A stretch of DNA of 64,000 bases from Xanthomonas hortorum pv. cynarae (GCF_002939985.1 NZ_MDFM01000024.1:16244-80243); one strand, 5' to 3'. Positions 37,578 through 46,834 are shown, numbered from the stretch's first letter. Numbers and translations are program-made. Notes: generated from the sequence alone by a model not told the origin.

Positions 37578-38465
37578 ATGCAGTTGCTCATCACCGGCGG
37601 CACCGGTTTTATCGGCCAGGCACTGTGCCCGGCATTGCTGCGCGCCGGGCATCAGGTCAGCGTACTGACGCGCGATCCCCGCCGCGCCAGCCGCACCCTG
37701 CCCGGCATCGCCGCCGTGGAGACGCTGGACGGCGTGCAAGCCGATGCCGTCATCAACCTGGCCGGCGAGCCGCTGGCGGCCGGCCGCTGGACCGAGGCAC
37801 GCAAGCAGCAATTTCGCGCATCGCGGCTGGGCATCACCCGGCAACTGCAGGCCTGGATCGCGCAGCAACCGGCCGAGCAGCGCCCGTCCGTGCTGATCTC
37901 CGGCTCGGCGGTGGGCTATTACGGCGAACGCGGCGACACCGCGCTGACCGAAGCCGACAGCGCCGGCGACGATTTTTCCGCCGTGTTGTGTCGCGACTGG
38001 GAGGCCGAAGCGGCCAAGATCGCCGCACTGGGCCCGCGCGCGAGCTGGGTGCGCACCGGCATCGTGCTCGACCGCGATGGCGGCGCGCTGGCGCGCATGC
38101 TGCCCGCGTTCCGCTTTGGCGGCGGCGGCCCGTTCGGCAATGGCGGCCACTGGATGAGCTGGATCCACCGCGCCGACATGGTCGAGCTGCTGCTGTGGCT
38201 GCTCGAGCACGGCGAAGCCGGCGCCTACAACGCCACCGCACCGACCCCGGTCACCAACGCCGAGTTCGCGCGCACGCTGGCCCGTGCGCTGCACCGCCCG
38301 GCGCTGCTGGCGCTGCCCGCCGGCCTGCTGCGGCTGGGCTTCGGCGAAATGGCCGAGCTGCTGCTGATCAGCCAGCGGGTGCTGCCGCAGCGCGCGCTCG
38401 CAGCCGGCTTCCGCTTCCAGTACCCAGGCCTGGAAGCGGCATTGCGCGCCATCCTGCAGCGCTGA
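37578..38465 (+). CDS. TIGR01777-family NAD-dependent epimerase/dehydratase (YfcH-like)
   Basis: A 295-residue extended-SDR protein. The N-terminal nucleotide motif is ITGGTGFIG; it continues with AVINLAGEPLAAGRW, LISGSAVGYYGERGD (the YfcH/TIGR01777 signature), WVRTGIVLDRDGGAL, and MSWIHRADMVELL, which matches the DUF1731-linked part at the C-terminus. The family is widespread but its reaction is unknown; the Tyr/Lys catalytic pair of classical SDRs is altered. The start at 37578 removes a non-conserved extension. Confidence 0.9.
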   Translation: MQLLITGGTGFIGQALCPALLRAGHQVSVLTRDPRRASRTLPGIAAVETLDGVQADAVINLAGEPLAAGRWTEARKQQFRASRLGITRQLQAWIAQQPAEQRPSVLISGSAVGYYGERGDTALTEADSAGDDFSAVLCRDWEAEAAKIAALGPRASWVRTGIVLDRDGGALARMLPAFRFGGGGPFGNGGHWMSWIHRADMVELLLWLLEHGEAGAYNATAPTPVTNAEFARTLARALHRPALLALPAGLLRLGFGEMAELLLISQRVLPQRALAAGFRFQYPGLEAALRAILQR

Positions 38466-38616
38466 GCGGCGCCACCGGCCCGGTGACTTCGGCCACCGGG
38501 ACAACGCCGCTGGCCGCGCTGGAATGCGCGCCTGGGCCATGCACTAATATTTGCCTAATGGCGACCTCCGACAGTGGCGCGCATCTCGGACTGGCCCCGT
38601 GCCTGGCGGAACCTCT

Positions 38617-39282
38617 ATGCACCTGCTCCTCGTCGAAGACGACACCATGCTGGCCAACGCGATCTGCGCCGGCGTGCGCCAGCAGTCCTGGACCATCGAC
38701 CATGTCGGTAGTGCCAACGCCGCCAAGACCGTGCTGGTGGACCATCGCTACACGGCAGTGCTGCTGGATATCGGCCTGCCCGGCGAGTCCGGGCTGACCG
38801 TGATCCGCTTCATGCGCGGCCAGTACGACGCCACCCCGGTGATCGCACTGACGGCGCGCGGCCAGCTCACCGATCGCATCCGCGGCCTGGATGCCGGCGC
38901 CGACGATTACCTGGTGAAACCCTTCCAGTTCGATGAACTGATGGCGCGGCTGCGCGCAATCACCCGGCGCAGCCAGGGCCGCGTGGTGCCGCTGCTCACT
39001 CAGGGCGATGTCTGCGTGGACCCGAGCAGCCGCAAGGTCACCAGGGACGGCAAGTGGGTCGCACTGAGCGCGCACGAATACCGCCTGCTGCTCGCATTGA
39101 TGGAACGCGCCGGGCGCGTGGTCACCAAGGATCAGCTGGAAGAAGGCGTCTACGGCGGCCCGTCCGAAGGCGGCAGCAACATGATCGCGGTGTATGTGCA
39201 CCAGTTGCGCCGCAAGCTGGGCGACGAACTCATCTCCACCATTTATGGCCAGGGCTACATGGTCGGCAAGGCGCCCGAATGA
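38617..39282 (+). CDS. OmpR-family response regulator
   Basis: A 221-residue response regulator. The receiver domain has the acidic pair in VEDD, the phospho-acceptor D51 (LLDIGLPG), Thr in ALTARG and K101 (YLVKPF). The winged-helix DNA-binding domain (about 125-219) ends STIYGQGYMVG. It most resembles the QseB/PmrA/TctD branch. Its stop overlaps the kinase start by 4 bp (ATGA). Target genes are not evident locally. Confidence 0.93.
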   Translation: MHLLLVEDDTMLANAICAGVRQQSWTIDHVGSANAAKTVLVDHRYTAVLLDIGLPGESGLTVIRFMRGQYDATPVIALTARGQLTDRIRGLDAGADDYLVKPFQFDELMARLRAITRRSQGRVVPLLTQGDVCVDPSSRKVTRDGKWVALSAHEYRLLLALMERAGRVVTKDQLEEGVYGGPSEGGSNMIAVYVHQLRRKLGDELISTIYGQGYMVGKAPE

Positions 39283-40460
39283 AATCGCTGCAGGCGCGCA
39301 TGCTGGCGGCGCTGGCCGCAATCGTGTTGCTGAGCTGGTCCACCTCGCTGTGGATCCTGGTCGCACTGGTCACCCAGGGCCATCACAGCGTGTTCGAGCA
39401 GGAGCTCAACACGTTTGGCGATCAATTGATCGCCGTGTTGCCGGACTCGCTGGAGCATCGCTTCGATACCCCAGACCCTCCGGATGTGGCAGACATCCAG
39501 ACCCCGATGGGCAACGCGTCCTCGCGCATCAGCCTGAAGCAGACGCTCACTGCCATCGTGTTGAATACCTCGCAGCTAGCGATCCTGGGCCTGTTGATGT
39601 GGTGGGCGGTGCGCACCTCGCTCGGGCCGCTGCGCGCTGTTTCGCTCGCCATTGCGCAACGCACCGGGCTGGATACCGAACCGGTGCCGCTGGACCAGGT
39701 ACCCGATGAAATCCGTCCGCTGATCGGCTCCTTCAACACCTTGCTGGCGCGGGTGGAAAAAACCGTGCAGGCCGAACGCGATTTCGTTGCCGATGCCGCA
39801 CACGAATTGCGCACCCCGCTGTCGGCGCTGCATGCCTATGCCGAAGTCGCGCTGCGTGCGCCCACGCTGGAAGCCAAGGACGCGGCGCTGCAACAGCTGC
39901 TGGAAACCGCACGCCGCAGCAACCGTCTGGCCGAGCAATTACTGGACCTGGCGCGGCTGGATGCAGGCATCACATCGGCGGCGTATCAGCAGGTCGATAT
40001 GGGCGAATTGATCACCCATGTACTGGACGAATTCAGCGTGCAGGCCGATGCGCGCCACATCACCCTGCAGCTGGAAGCCGCACCGTGCACCCTGCGTTGC
40101 GATGTGGACGCAGTGGGGATCCTGATCCGCAATCTGGTCGACAACGCCATCTGCTACGGCCGCACCCATGGCACGGTTGAAGTGAGTTGCGGCTATTGCC
40201 TGCGCGCCGATGTGCTGCACCCGTTCGTGCAGGTCAGCGATGACGGCCCCGGCGTGCCGGAGAGCGCACGCGCATCCATCTTCGAACGCTTTTACCGGGT
40301 TGCCGACAGCGAGGTGCAAGGCAGCGGTATCGGCTTGTCGCTGGTGGCCGGCATCGCACGCCTGCACGAAGCCACCATCGAAACCTGCGAAGGCAACGAG
40401 GGGCGTGGCCTGTGCGTGCGCGTGGTGTTTGCCAGCGACAGTGCGCGCATTAGCGGCTGA
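39279..40460 (+). CDS. Sensor histidine kinase of the OmpR-type pair
   Basis: A 393-residue inner-membrane kinase. TM1 spans about 8-30, a short periplasmic loop follows (about 31-92), TM2 spans about 93-111, then a HAMP-like linker, and HisKA with FVADAAHELRTPLSALHAY (H175). The HATPase has N-box LIRNLVDNAICYG, G1 DDGPGVP, F-box IFERFYR and G2 GSGIGLSLV. The small sensor loop of about 60 residues is typical of QseC/PmrB-like kinases sensing envelope or ion cues. Cotranslated with its regulator. Confidence 0.93.
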   Translation: MKSLQARMLAALAAIVLLSWSTSLWILVALVTQGHHSVFEQELNTFGDQLIAVLPDSLEHRFDTPDPPDVADIQTPMGNASSRISLKQTLTAIVLNTSQLAILGLLMWWAVRTSLGPLRAVSLAIAQRTGLDTEPVPLDQVPDEIRPLIGSFNTLLARVEKTVQAERDFVADAAHELRTPLSALHAYAEVALRAPTLEAKDAALQQLLETARRSNRLAEQLLDLARLDAGITSAAYQQVDMGELITHVLDEFSVQADARHITLQLEAAPCTLRCDVDAVGILIRNLVDNAICYGRTHGTVEVSCGYCLRADVLHPFVQVSDDGPGVPESARASIFERFYRVADSEVQGSGIGLSLVAGIARLHEATIETCEGNEGRGLCVRVVFASDSARISG

Positions 40461-40560
40461 CTGCAGTCCGCGCACCGCAATGGCGCGCCGACGATACCAA
40501 TAAGTTTCCAAAACCGCTTGCCTAGAGTGCACTCACCGCACGCGTCCAGGATGCATGGTG

Positions 40561-40851
40561 ATGTTCCACTCGATCCGTTCCACCCATCTCGCTCCGGCCG
40601 CCGTCTCGCTGCTGGCACCGCACATCGCCGCCAACGACAGCGTCACGACCGCTGTCACTGCTGCGACGCCTGCACTGGAATTCCGCTGCGGCCGCACCGG
40701 CACGCGCAATCGCGACATCTGGAGCGCATTGCCGGATATCCGCAGCGCGCGCGATGCACGCCGACTGCAGCACTGGGCAAAAAGCAGTGTGTTGTTCGTT
40801 GCCGCAGCGGTGGTCTTTGCGCTGGCCTTGGCCAGTTTCTTGATGCATTGA
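40561..40851 (+). CDS. Small hypothetical membrane protein
   Basis: 96 residues from the ATG at 40561 (an in-frame ATG at 40555 would add two). A Thr/Ala-rich N-terminal half and a basic stretch (RSARDARRLQHWAK) lead into one C-terminal hydrophobic segment (SSVLFVAAAVVFALALASFL). Tail-anchored topology with the N-terminus inside is likely. The ribosome-binding site is weak. I do not recognise a family. It lies between the two-component genes and a lipoprotein gene. Confidence 0.5.
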   Translation: MFHSIRSTHLAPAAVSLLAPHIAANDSVTTAVTAATPALEFRCGRTGTRNRDIWSALPDIRSARDARRLQHWAKSSVLFVAAAVVFALALASFLMH

Positions 40852-40911
40852 GCGCTGGGCATCGGCTGTGTGCTGTTGCAAGGCCATTTCCTCTTCTTCA
40901 GGTACTTTTTC

Positions 40912-41574
40912 ATGTCGCACTCTTTTTCTGTCCGTTGCTGCGCGCTCGCAATGGTCGGCGTGACGCTGATCGGCTGCGCCAGCACGCGTCCGATGCCGTA
41001 TAGCCAACTGCCGTCTGCCAGTTATCTGCGCCCGCACGACGGCAGCCGCGGCGACCGCATGCCGTATTCGTATGAGAGCGAAGTGGACTGGACCCGCTAC
41101 CGTGCCGCGCTGATCGAGCCGGTGAGCATCTATCGCGGGCCGGACGCGCAATTCGAAGACGTGCCCGAGCAGGACAAACGCATGTTGGCCGACTACATGC
41201 AGCAAGAGTTCGGCAATGCGATCGGACAACGCTGGCAGCGTGCGACCACGGCAGAGCGCGACAGCTTACGTGTGCGCATCACCTTGACCGGCGCCAAGCC
41301 CAGCAAACGCGTACTCGGCACCTTCATGAAGGTGGATATCGGCGGCGGTTCCTACAACGCAGTGCAGGCCGCGCGCGGCAAGGAGGGCGCGTTCTCCGGC
41401 TCGGTCAGCTACGCGGTGGAAATCTTCGATGCACAGAGCAATCGCCTACTCGCTGCCTATGTCGAAAAGCAGTATCCGAGCGCGATGAACATCAAGGCCA
41501 GCCTGGGTGCATACGACGCGGCAAAAGCCGGCATTCGCAAGGGTGCCGAGCAGTTGGTCAAAGGGATGGAGTAA
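40912..41574 (+). CDS. DUF3313-like lipoprotein
   Basis: A 220-residue predicted lipoprotein. The signal peptide MSHSFSVRCCALAMVGVTLIGC has its lipobox at LIGC. The mature part has YRAALIEPVSIYRGP, a central LRVRITLTGAKPSKR strand and SVSYAVEIFDAQSNRLLAAYVEKQYP, the pattern of DUF3313 proteins, which are outer-membrane-facing lipoproteins of unknown role. The next residue after Cys is Ala, so sorting to the outer membrane is expected. A dispersed palindrome lies right after the stop. Confidence 0.82.
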   Translation: MSHSFSVRCCALAMVGVTLIGCASTRPMPYSQLPSASYLRPHDGSRGDRMPYSYESEVDWTRYRAALIEPVSIYRGPDAQFEDVPEQDKRMLADYMQQEFGNAIGQRWQRATTAERDSLRVRITLTGAKPSKRVLGTFMKVDIGGGSYNAVQAARGKEGAFSGSVSYAVEIFDAQSNRLLAAYVEKQYPSAMNIKASLGAYDAAKAGIRKGAEQLVKGME

Positions 41575-41575
41575 C

Positions 41576-41641
41576 TCCCTTCTCCCCACGGGAGAAGGTG
41601 CCCCGAAGGGGCGGATGAGGGTGCGAGCGAAGCCTCGTGCA
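41576..41641 (+). repeat. Dispersed intergenic palindrome, copy 2
   Basis: CCCTTCTCCCCACGGGAGAAGG with the continuing GCGGATGAGGGTGCGAGCGAAGCCTCGTGC. It is nearly identical to 51483-51548 and to the reverse complement of 16270-16330. It lies between a plus-strand lipoprotein gene and a convergent gene, where the hairpin can act as a transcription end. Confidence 0.75.
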
Positions 41642-41674
41642 GTCGGAACGACACGAGGGCTTGGCCCCGCACCA

Positions 41675-42526
41675 TCAGCGCGTCACGCGCTTGGCCACTT
41701 TCTTGCCGACGGCCTTGCGGGCGGCGGTGGTCTTGGCCACTGCGCGCGTTGCCGGGGTCTTGGTCACCTTGGCGGCCTTCTTCAAGGCGGTCTTGGTCAC
41801 CGCCTTCTTGATCGGCGCCTTCTTCACCGCTGCCTGTTTGGTCGCGGTCTGCTTGGCCACTGGCGCTTTCTTGGCCGTGGTCTTGGCAATGGTCTTGGCG
41901 ACCGGCTTCTTGACGGCAGCCGACTTGGCCGCAGCCTTCTTCGCCGCCGAGCGCGCGCCGACCTTGGCCACCGCGCTCTTGCGCGCTGCGCTCTTGGCGG
42001 CAGTCTTGGCAGTCAATGCAGCAGCTTCGGCCTTGGCGTTGGCCTTGGCTGTTTCCAGCTTCTGCCTGGCGCTGGCCTTTGTGCTGGCCAGTTTCTGCTT
42101 GGCTGCAGCGGTGCTGCTGGTCAGCTTCTGCTTGGCCGCATCCTTGGTTGCGGTCAACTTCTGCTTTGCCGCGTCTTTGGTCGTGCTCAGCTTCTGCTTG
42201 GCCGCGTCTTTGGTGGCCGTCAGCTTGTCCTTGGCAGCCTCTTTGGTCGACACCAGCGAGCGCTTGGTCTTGGCCACGCTGCGCGTGACGGCAGTGGCCG
42301 CTTGATTGGCTTTTTTGACCACGCGTTTTTCGACCTTGACCACGGCCTTGCGTGCCTTGGCCACGCGCGTCTTGACCTCTTCCACTGCCGTGCCGGCTGC
42401 GTCCTGCACGCTGGCAACCGCCTCGCTGGTGGTGCTGGCGATGGTTTCGGTCAGTTCGGTGGCCGTGCTTTTTACGCTGTCGACGGCGTCGGACAGGGTT
42501 GCCGTCACACCATTGCCGTTGCTCAT
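41675..42526 (-). CDS. LEA-like 11-mer repeat / histone H1-like (AlgP-type) protein
   Basis: A 283-residue very basic, Ala/Lys/Thr-rich protein. Residues 94-170 form seven consecutive 11-residue units (TKEAAKDKLTA, TKDAAKQKLST, TKDAAKQKLTA and degenerate forms to 170), resembling group-3 LEA repeats. Residues about 171-283 are histone H1-like, with repeated KKA/AAKK blocks as in AlgP. The acidic-polar N-terminus (SDAVDSVKSTATELTETIAS) is different again. Basic tails of this type bind DNA; LEA repeats are disordered until drying. A perfect AAGGAGG ribosome-binding site precedes the start, so expression is probably high. Function is inferred. Confidence 0.85.
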   Translation of the reverse strand: MSNGNGVTATLSDAVDSVKSTATELTETIASTTSEAVASVQDAAGTAVEEVKTRVAKARKAVVKVEKRVVKKANQAATAVTRSVAKTKRSLVSTKEAAKDKLTATKDAAKQKLSTTKDAAKQKLTATKDAAKQKLTSSTAAAKQKLASTKASARQKLETAKANAKAEAAALTAKTAAKSAARKSAVAKVGARSAAKKAAAKSAAVKKPVAKTIAKTTAKKAPVAKQTATKQAAVKKAPIKKAVTKTALKKAAKVTKTPATRAVAKTTAARKAVGKKVAKRVTR

Positions 42527-42768
42527 AGACCCTCCTTAAGGGCGTCATTTCTGAAAAACGCAGGCGATGCACGACGGCATGCGTATGCTGAACAGGCATC
42601 GGATCAAGCGGACGCTACGCCGGGCTCAAGCGGCTGTCAACGCAAGGCCTGCAAGGGGTGCGCGGCGCTTTCACCAGAAGTTAAATTACGCACTGGCACT
42701 CTCGTTCAGCTTGATTTACGCAGTCAGACGCCCTATTCCTCTTCCACCGCGTAACCGGATTCCGTTGC

Positions 42769-44205
42769 ATGCGACCGCTGCCTACCCTGCTGACACTTTC
42801 ATTGGCCGCCGCGTTCGGCGGATTTGCCGCCACCGGCATCAATGCCTGGCTGGACAACCGTGCCGAGGCCACCCCGGCCGGCACTGCGTCCTTCACCCTG
42901 CCGGCGGCTGCCGCGCTGCCGGCTGCGGTCGCCGGGCAACCAGTGCCGTCGTTGGCGCCGATGCTGCAGCAGGCGATGCCGGCGGTGGTGAGCGTCAACA
43001 CCAAGCAAGTGGTGCGCGTGCGCAACCCGTTCTTCAACGACCCGATCCTGCGCCGGCTGTTTCCGGAAATTCCGCAGGACCGCATCAACGAATCGCTGGG
43101 TTCGGGCGTGATCATCGATGCGCAAAAGGGCTACGTGCTGACCAACCACCACGTCATCGAAAATGCCGACGATGTGCAGGTGACACTGGGCGACGGGCGC
43201 ACCGTCAAGGCCGACTTCATCGGTTCCGACGCCGACACCGATATTGCGCTGATCCGCATCAAGGCCGACAAGCTCACCGACATCAAACTGGCCGATAGCA
43301 GCGCCTTGCGCGTGGGCGATTTTGTGGTGGCGATCGGCAACCCATTCGGCTTCACCCAGACGGTCACCTCCGGCATCGTCTCGGCGGTGGGCCGCAGCGG
43401 CATCCGCGGGCTGGGCTACCAGAACTTCATCCAGACCGATGCTTCGATCAATCCGGGTAACTCCGGCGGTGCGCTGGTCAATCTGCAAGGCCAGTTGGTG
43501 GGCATCAATACCGCCAGCTTCAATCCGCAGGGCAGCATGGCCGGCAATATCGGGCTGGGCCTGGCGATCCCCTCCAACCTGGCGCGCAATGTGGTGGAGC
43601 AATTGGTCACCAAGGGCGTGGTGGTGCGCGGCACGCTCGGGTTGGAAACCCAGAACCTTACCCAGCAGATGCTGCAGGGCCTGGGTGTGGATTCATTGCG
43701 CGGCGCCCTGGTGACGCGCGTGTTGCCAGGTTCCGCTGCTGCGGCCGCAGGCGTGCAGCCGGGCGATGTGGTGGTGGCGGCCAACGACCAACGCGTGGAC
43801 AGTGCCGAAGCCTTGCACAACTACGAAGGCCTGCAAGCGGTAGGAAGTGCGGTGACCTTGGAGATTCGTCGCGACGGCAAACCGCTCAAGCTCAGCGCCA
43901 CACTGAAAGAGCAGGATCGCGCGGTCACCGGCGACATGCTCGACCCACGCCTGGGTGGTGCCACCTTTGTGGACCTGCCCGAATCGCTGCGCCAATCCGG
44001 CATCACCGGCGTCATGGTCAGCGAGGTCAAACGCGGCGGTCGTGCCGCAGCCAATGGTCTGGTCAGCGGCGATGTGATCGTGGCCAGCAGCGTGGGCGAG
44101 TTTGCCGATCTGGCCAGCTGGCGCGCCAACTTTCAACGCAAACCGCAGCAATTGGTTGTACGCATCTTGCGTGGCAACGCGCAGTACGACGCGTTGATGC
44201 GTTGA
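42769..44205 (+). CDS. degQ: Periplasmic DegP/DegQ-type serine protease
   Basis: A 478-residue HtrA protease. The N-terminal signal/anchor (LLTLSLAAAFGGFAATG) is followed by a trypsin-like domain with the triad H128 (LTNHHVIENADD), D158 (DTDIALIRI) and S232 (NPGNSGGALVNLQG), then two PDZ domains (about 275-360 and 385-475). It degrades or refolds misfolded envelope proteins. Length and two PDZ domains fit DegP/DegQ/MucD rather than DegS. A short ElaB-YqjE-type operon follows 115 bp downstream; the shared theme is envelope stress. Confidence 0.95.
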   Translation: MRPLPTLLTLSLAAAFGGFAATGINAWLDNRAEATPAGTASFTLPAAAALPAAVAGQPVPSLAPMLQQAMPAVVSVNTKQVVRVRNPFFNDPILRRLFPEIPQDRINESLGSGVIIDAQKGYVLTNHHVIENADDVQVTLGDGRTVKADFIGSDADTDIALIRIKADKLTDIKLADSSALRVGDFVVAIGNPFGFTQTVTSGIVSAVGRSGIRGLGYQNFIQTDASINPGNSGGALVNLQGQLVGINTASFNPQGSMAGNIGLGLAIPSNLARNVVEQLVTKGVVVRGTLGLETQNLTQQMLQGLGVDSLRGALVTRVLPGSAAAAAGVQPGDVVVAANDQRVDSAEALHNYEGLQAVGSAVTLEIRRDGKPLKLSATLKEQDRAVTGDMLDPRLGGATFVDLPESLRQSGITGVMVSEVKRGGRAAANGLVSGDVIVASSVGEFADLASWRANFQRKPQQLVVRILRGNAQYDALMR

Positions 44206-44320
44206 CGTGGCGTGCACTGCGATGCACGTCCACTAACACCCCCTACACCGCAGCGATGCTATTGCTGCACCACGCCCGCATGCTGTCGCGGCTGCCATCA
44301 ATGACCGAAGGAGATATCGC

Positions 44321-44683
44321 ATGAGCCCCACCAATACCGATCAGCTGAAAGAGAATCTGAGCGAAGCCAGCACCCACCTGAAGTCCGCTGCCAGCGCTGC
44401 AGGCGAAGCGGTCAAGGGCGCCACCAGCGCTGCGGGCGATGAGCTCAAGCTCGGTCGCGCCAACGTCAAGGCAGAGCTGTCCGACACCGCACTGGCCGGC
44501 ATGGCGGCTGCAGAGTTCGGCGGCGCCGCTGCCAAAGAGCAGCTCGATGTGCTGGTCAGCAAGGGTAACGACCTGCTGGAAAGCGCCACCGATCTGATCC
44601 GCGAGCGTCCGCTGGCTGCGTTCGGCGTTGCATTTGCGACCGGCTGGATCATTGCCAAGCTGGCACGCAGCAACGACAACTAA
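44321..44683 (+). CDS. ElaB/YqjD-type (DUF883) membrane protein
   Basis: A 120-residue protein. The long amphipathic Ala/Lys/Glu-rich helical region (LKSAASAAGEAVKGATSAAG) is followed by the conserved IRERPLAAFGVAFATGWIIAKL, the C-terminal membrane anchor with the ERP-A-G pattern of DUF883. E. coli ElaB/YqjD are tail-anchored and bind ribosomes in stationary phase. An ideal AAGGAGATAT ribosome-binding site is present. It is the first gene of a three-gene unit with 3-bp and overlapping junctions. Confidence 0.9.
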   Translation: MSPTNTDQLKENLSEASTHLKSAASAAGEAVKGATSAAGDELKLGRANVKAELSDTALAGMAAAEFGGAAAKEQLDVLVSKGNDLLESATDLIRERPLAAFGVAFATGWIIAKLARSNDN

Positions 44684-44686
44684 GTC

Positions 44687-45175
44687 GTGAGCGATCAGGC
44701 CTCTACAGCTGGAGCATCCGACACGCCCAACGCGCGTGCGGAAACGCCAGGACTGGACGAAAGCGTACGTGCGGTCGGCGCTGCCGGTCGTGCGACGCTG
44801 GGCTCGGCCAAGGACACCAGCCGCGCATTACGCCGGCTGGTGTCGGCCGATCTACAACTTGCACGTAGTGCCTTCGGGCGCGGCCTGGCATGGGCATGCG
44901 TTGCCGTGGTCTTCGGCGCTTCATCATGGTTGTTGTTGGCAGGCGCGATCATTGCGTTGTTGCAGCGCGCCGGGTTGTCGTGGTTCCAGGCAATGTTCTT
45001 CACCGCGTTGGCCAGCTTGCTGGTCACCGGCATCGCAGCGTGGCGGGTGTTCTTCTACTTCGATCACACCGGCTTGAATGCGACACGTCGTCAGCTGATC
45101 AAGCTGGGCATCTTCGATGACAGCAATGACGACGACGATGCCACTGCATCGCCCAGCAATGGAGCGCGTACATGA
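44687..45175 (+). CDS. YqjE-type (phage-holin-like, DUF1469) membrane protein
   Basis: A 162-residue protein. The polar N-terminus includes RALRRLVSADLQLARSAFGRGL, followed by two membrane segments (about 69-90 and 98-120, joined by a short loop) and an acidic tail. The family pairs with ElaB/YqjD proteins, as here. It starts at GTG 44687, 3 bp after the upstream stop, and its stop overlaps the next start (ATGA). Probably an inner-membrane partner of the DUF883 protein; mechanism unknown. Confidence 0.87.
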   Translation: MSDQASTAGASDTPNARAETPGLDESVRAVGAAGRATLGSAKDTSRALRRLVSADLQLARSAFGRGLAWACVAVVFGASSWLLLAGAIIALLQRAGLSWFQAMFFTALASLLVTGIAAWRVFFYFDHTGLNATRRQLIKLGIFDDSNDDDDATASPSNGART

Positions 45176-45555
45176 AGTTTGGCACCTTGCGTCAGCGCGT
45201 CGAGCGCGCTGAATTTCTGGTGGAAGGGCGCGCCCAAGAAACGCGTCAGCATTGGGGTGAATTACGCCAGATCTGGCGTGCTGGCTGGTCGCCGCTGCGC
45301 ATCGTGGTGGTGGGTTTCGGACTGGGTTTCGTCACCGGCCGCAACGAACCGCAAGCCGCGCTTGGCAGCATCGCCAGCAAGCTGGGCGGTATCCCGAAGA
45401 TTCTGCAGATGATCAGCACGATCTCTGCACTGTTTACCGCACATCGTGCGCAGGAGGCCTCCGAGCAGGCCGAACGTGCGGCCGACAACGCCGAAGAGGT
45501 TGCTGCCGATCCGCCGGTGACCGTGGTGCAGGCGCCGGTAGAGCGCGCAGCCTGA
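45172..45555 (+). CDS. YqjK-position hypothetical protein
   Basis: A 127-residue protein. A basic amphipathic N-terminus (MKFGTLRQRVERAEFLVEGRAQETRQHW) leads into a glycine-containing hydrophobic segment (PLRIVVVGFGLGFVTG), a helix (ILQMISTISALFTAHRAQEASEQ) and an acidic/Ala-rich tail. It occupies the place of yqjK in the elaB/yqjD-yqjE-yqjK set and overlaps the YqjE-like gene by 4 bp. Identity with YqjK is by position, not motif. Confidence 0.75.
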   Translation: MKFGTLRQRVERAEFLVEGRAQETRQHWGELRQIWRAGWSPLRIVVVGFGLGFVTGRNEPQAALGSIASKLGGIPKILQMISTISALFTAHRAQEASEQAERAADNAEEVAADPPVTVVQAPVERAA

Positions 45556-45727
45556 TCGCTGCGCTGAAAGCCGGCACCGTGTGCCTTTGTGTACTGCCTG
45601 TGCGGCCGAGTCCGCCACGGAACTTACGATACTGACGTGATGCGCACAGACTCTGTGCGCGCTGTTGACGCGTTCTGCCGATAATGGCGCACCGCTGGCA
45701 CCACGCCAGTCTGCTGCCAGGGCGCGC

Positions 45728-46834
45728 ATGTCTTTTCCCATCGATTCATTGGATGCTGCCGTCCCGGCAGAATCGCTCCCGCCTCCACCGGCACCGCGCC
45801 CACGCGCGCCAGTCTCGCTGGTGGTGTTGGCGACGCTCGCGGTGGGTTACACCTTGTGGGCCGCACAGACGATCATCCTGCCGGTAATGCTGGCGGCGTT
45901 CTTCGCACTGATCGGCAATCCCATCTTGCGCGGATTGCGCAAGCTCTACATCCCGCGTTTCCTGGGCGCCTTTATGGTGTTGTGCCTGGGGTTGGCCGGC
46001 ACCGTGGCGCTCGCCGCGCAACTGGCGGGCCCGGCGGCGGAATGGGTGCAGCAGGCACCGCGGCAGATGCGCCAGATCGCACGCGATGTGCGCGATCTCA
46101 CCAAGCCGGTGATGCAGGCCAACCAGGCGGCGGAAAATTTTGCACGTGCGGCCGGCGGCGAAGGCCAGCGCAACGTGCAGATCGTGCGCACGCAGATGGA
46201 CGACCCGTACAAGGCGCTGGTGCGCACGCCTAAATTGGCCGCATCGGTGTTGGCGGTGGTGCTGCTGACGTTCTTCTTCATGGTCTATGGCGAAAGCCTG
46301 CAGCGGCATGCGATCGCCTTGCTGCCCAATCGACAGCAACAGCGCTTCACCACCGAAATCATGCTGGACATCGAACGCGAGGTCTCGCGCTATGTACTCA
46401 CCATCAGCGTGATCAATACGCTGGTCGGACTGGTCTTCGCCGGCATTCTGTATGCGCTCAAGATTCCGCTGCCCGAAGCATTGCTGTGGGGCACGGTGGT
46501 GGCGCTGCTCAACTTCGCGCCTTATGTGGGCCCGCTGATCGGCGTGATGCTGATGCTGCTGATGGGTTTTGTGGAATTCCGCACCACCTTGTCGGCGATG
46601 CTGCCGGCGATCCTGTATCTGGCGCTGCACACCATCGAAGGCCAGGTGGTGACCCCGATCGTGCTGGGCCGACGCATGGCAATCTCGCCGCTGATGTTGA
46701 TTTTGGCGCTGATGCTGTTCGGCTGGCTGTGGGGCATGGTGGGCCTGCTGCTGGCGGTGCCGCTGCTGGTCTGCATCAAGATGGTGCTGAGCCGGGTGGA
46801 GGGGATGCAGCGTTGGGCCAGGCTGCTTGAGTAG
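45728..46834 (+). CDS. AI-2E family membrane transporter
   Basis: A 368-residue polytopic inner-membrane protein. A Pro-rich cytoplasmic head is followed by about eight membrane segments with a large polar insertion after the third (about 100-170). The conserved C-terminal block LLNFAPYVGPLIGVMLMLL ... EGQVVTPIVLGRRMAISPL is the family signature. Members export small molecules or act in Na+/H+ exchange; the AI-2 link (TqsA) holds for few. The start at 45728 removes an Arg-rich extension. Confidence 0.9.
   Translation: MSFPIDSLDAAVPAESLPPPPAPRPRAPVSLVVLATLAVGYTLWAAQTIILPVMLAAFFALIGNPILRGLRKLYIPRFLGAFMVLCLGLAGTVALAAQLAGPAAEWVQQAPRQMRQIARDVRDLTKPVMQANQAAENFARAAGGEGQRNVQIVRTQMDDPYKALVRTPKLAASVLAVVLLTFFFMVYGESLQRHAIALLPNRQQQRFTTEIMLDIEREVSRYVLTISVINTLVGLVFAGILYALKIPLPEALLWGTVVALLNFAPYVGPLIGVMLMLLMGFVEFRTTLSAMLPAILYLALHTIEGQVVTPIVLGRRMAISPLMLILALMLFGWLWGMVGLLLAVPLLVCIKMVLSRVEGMQRWARLLE

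Noticed and set aside
41507..42754. A 415-codon plus-strand frame full of Gly/Leu repeats
   Set aside because: It mirrors the Lys/Ala repeats of the H1-like gene on the other strand, which has the ribosome-binding site and sensible protein.
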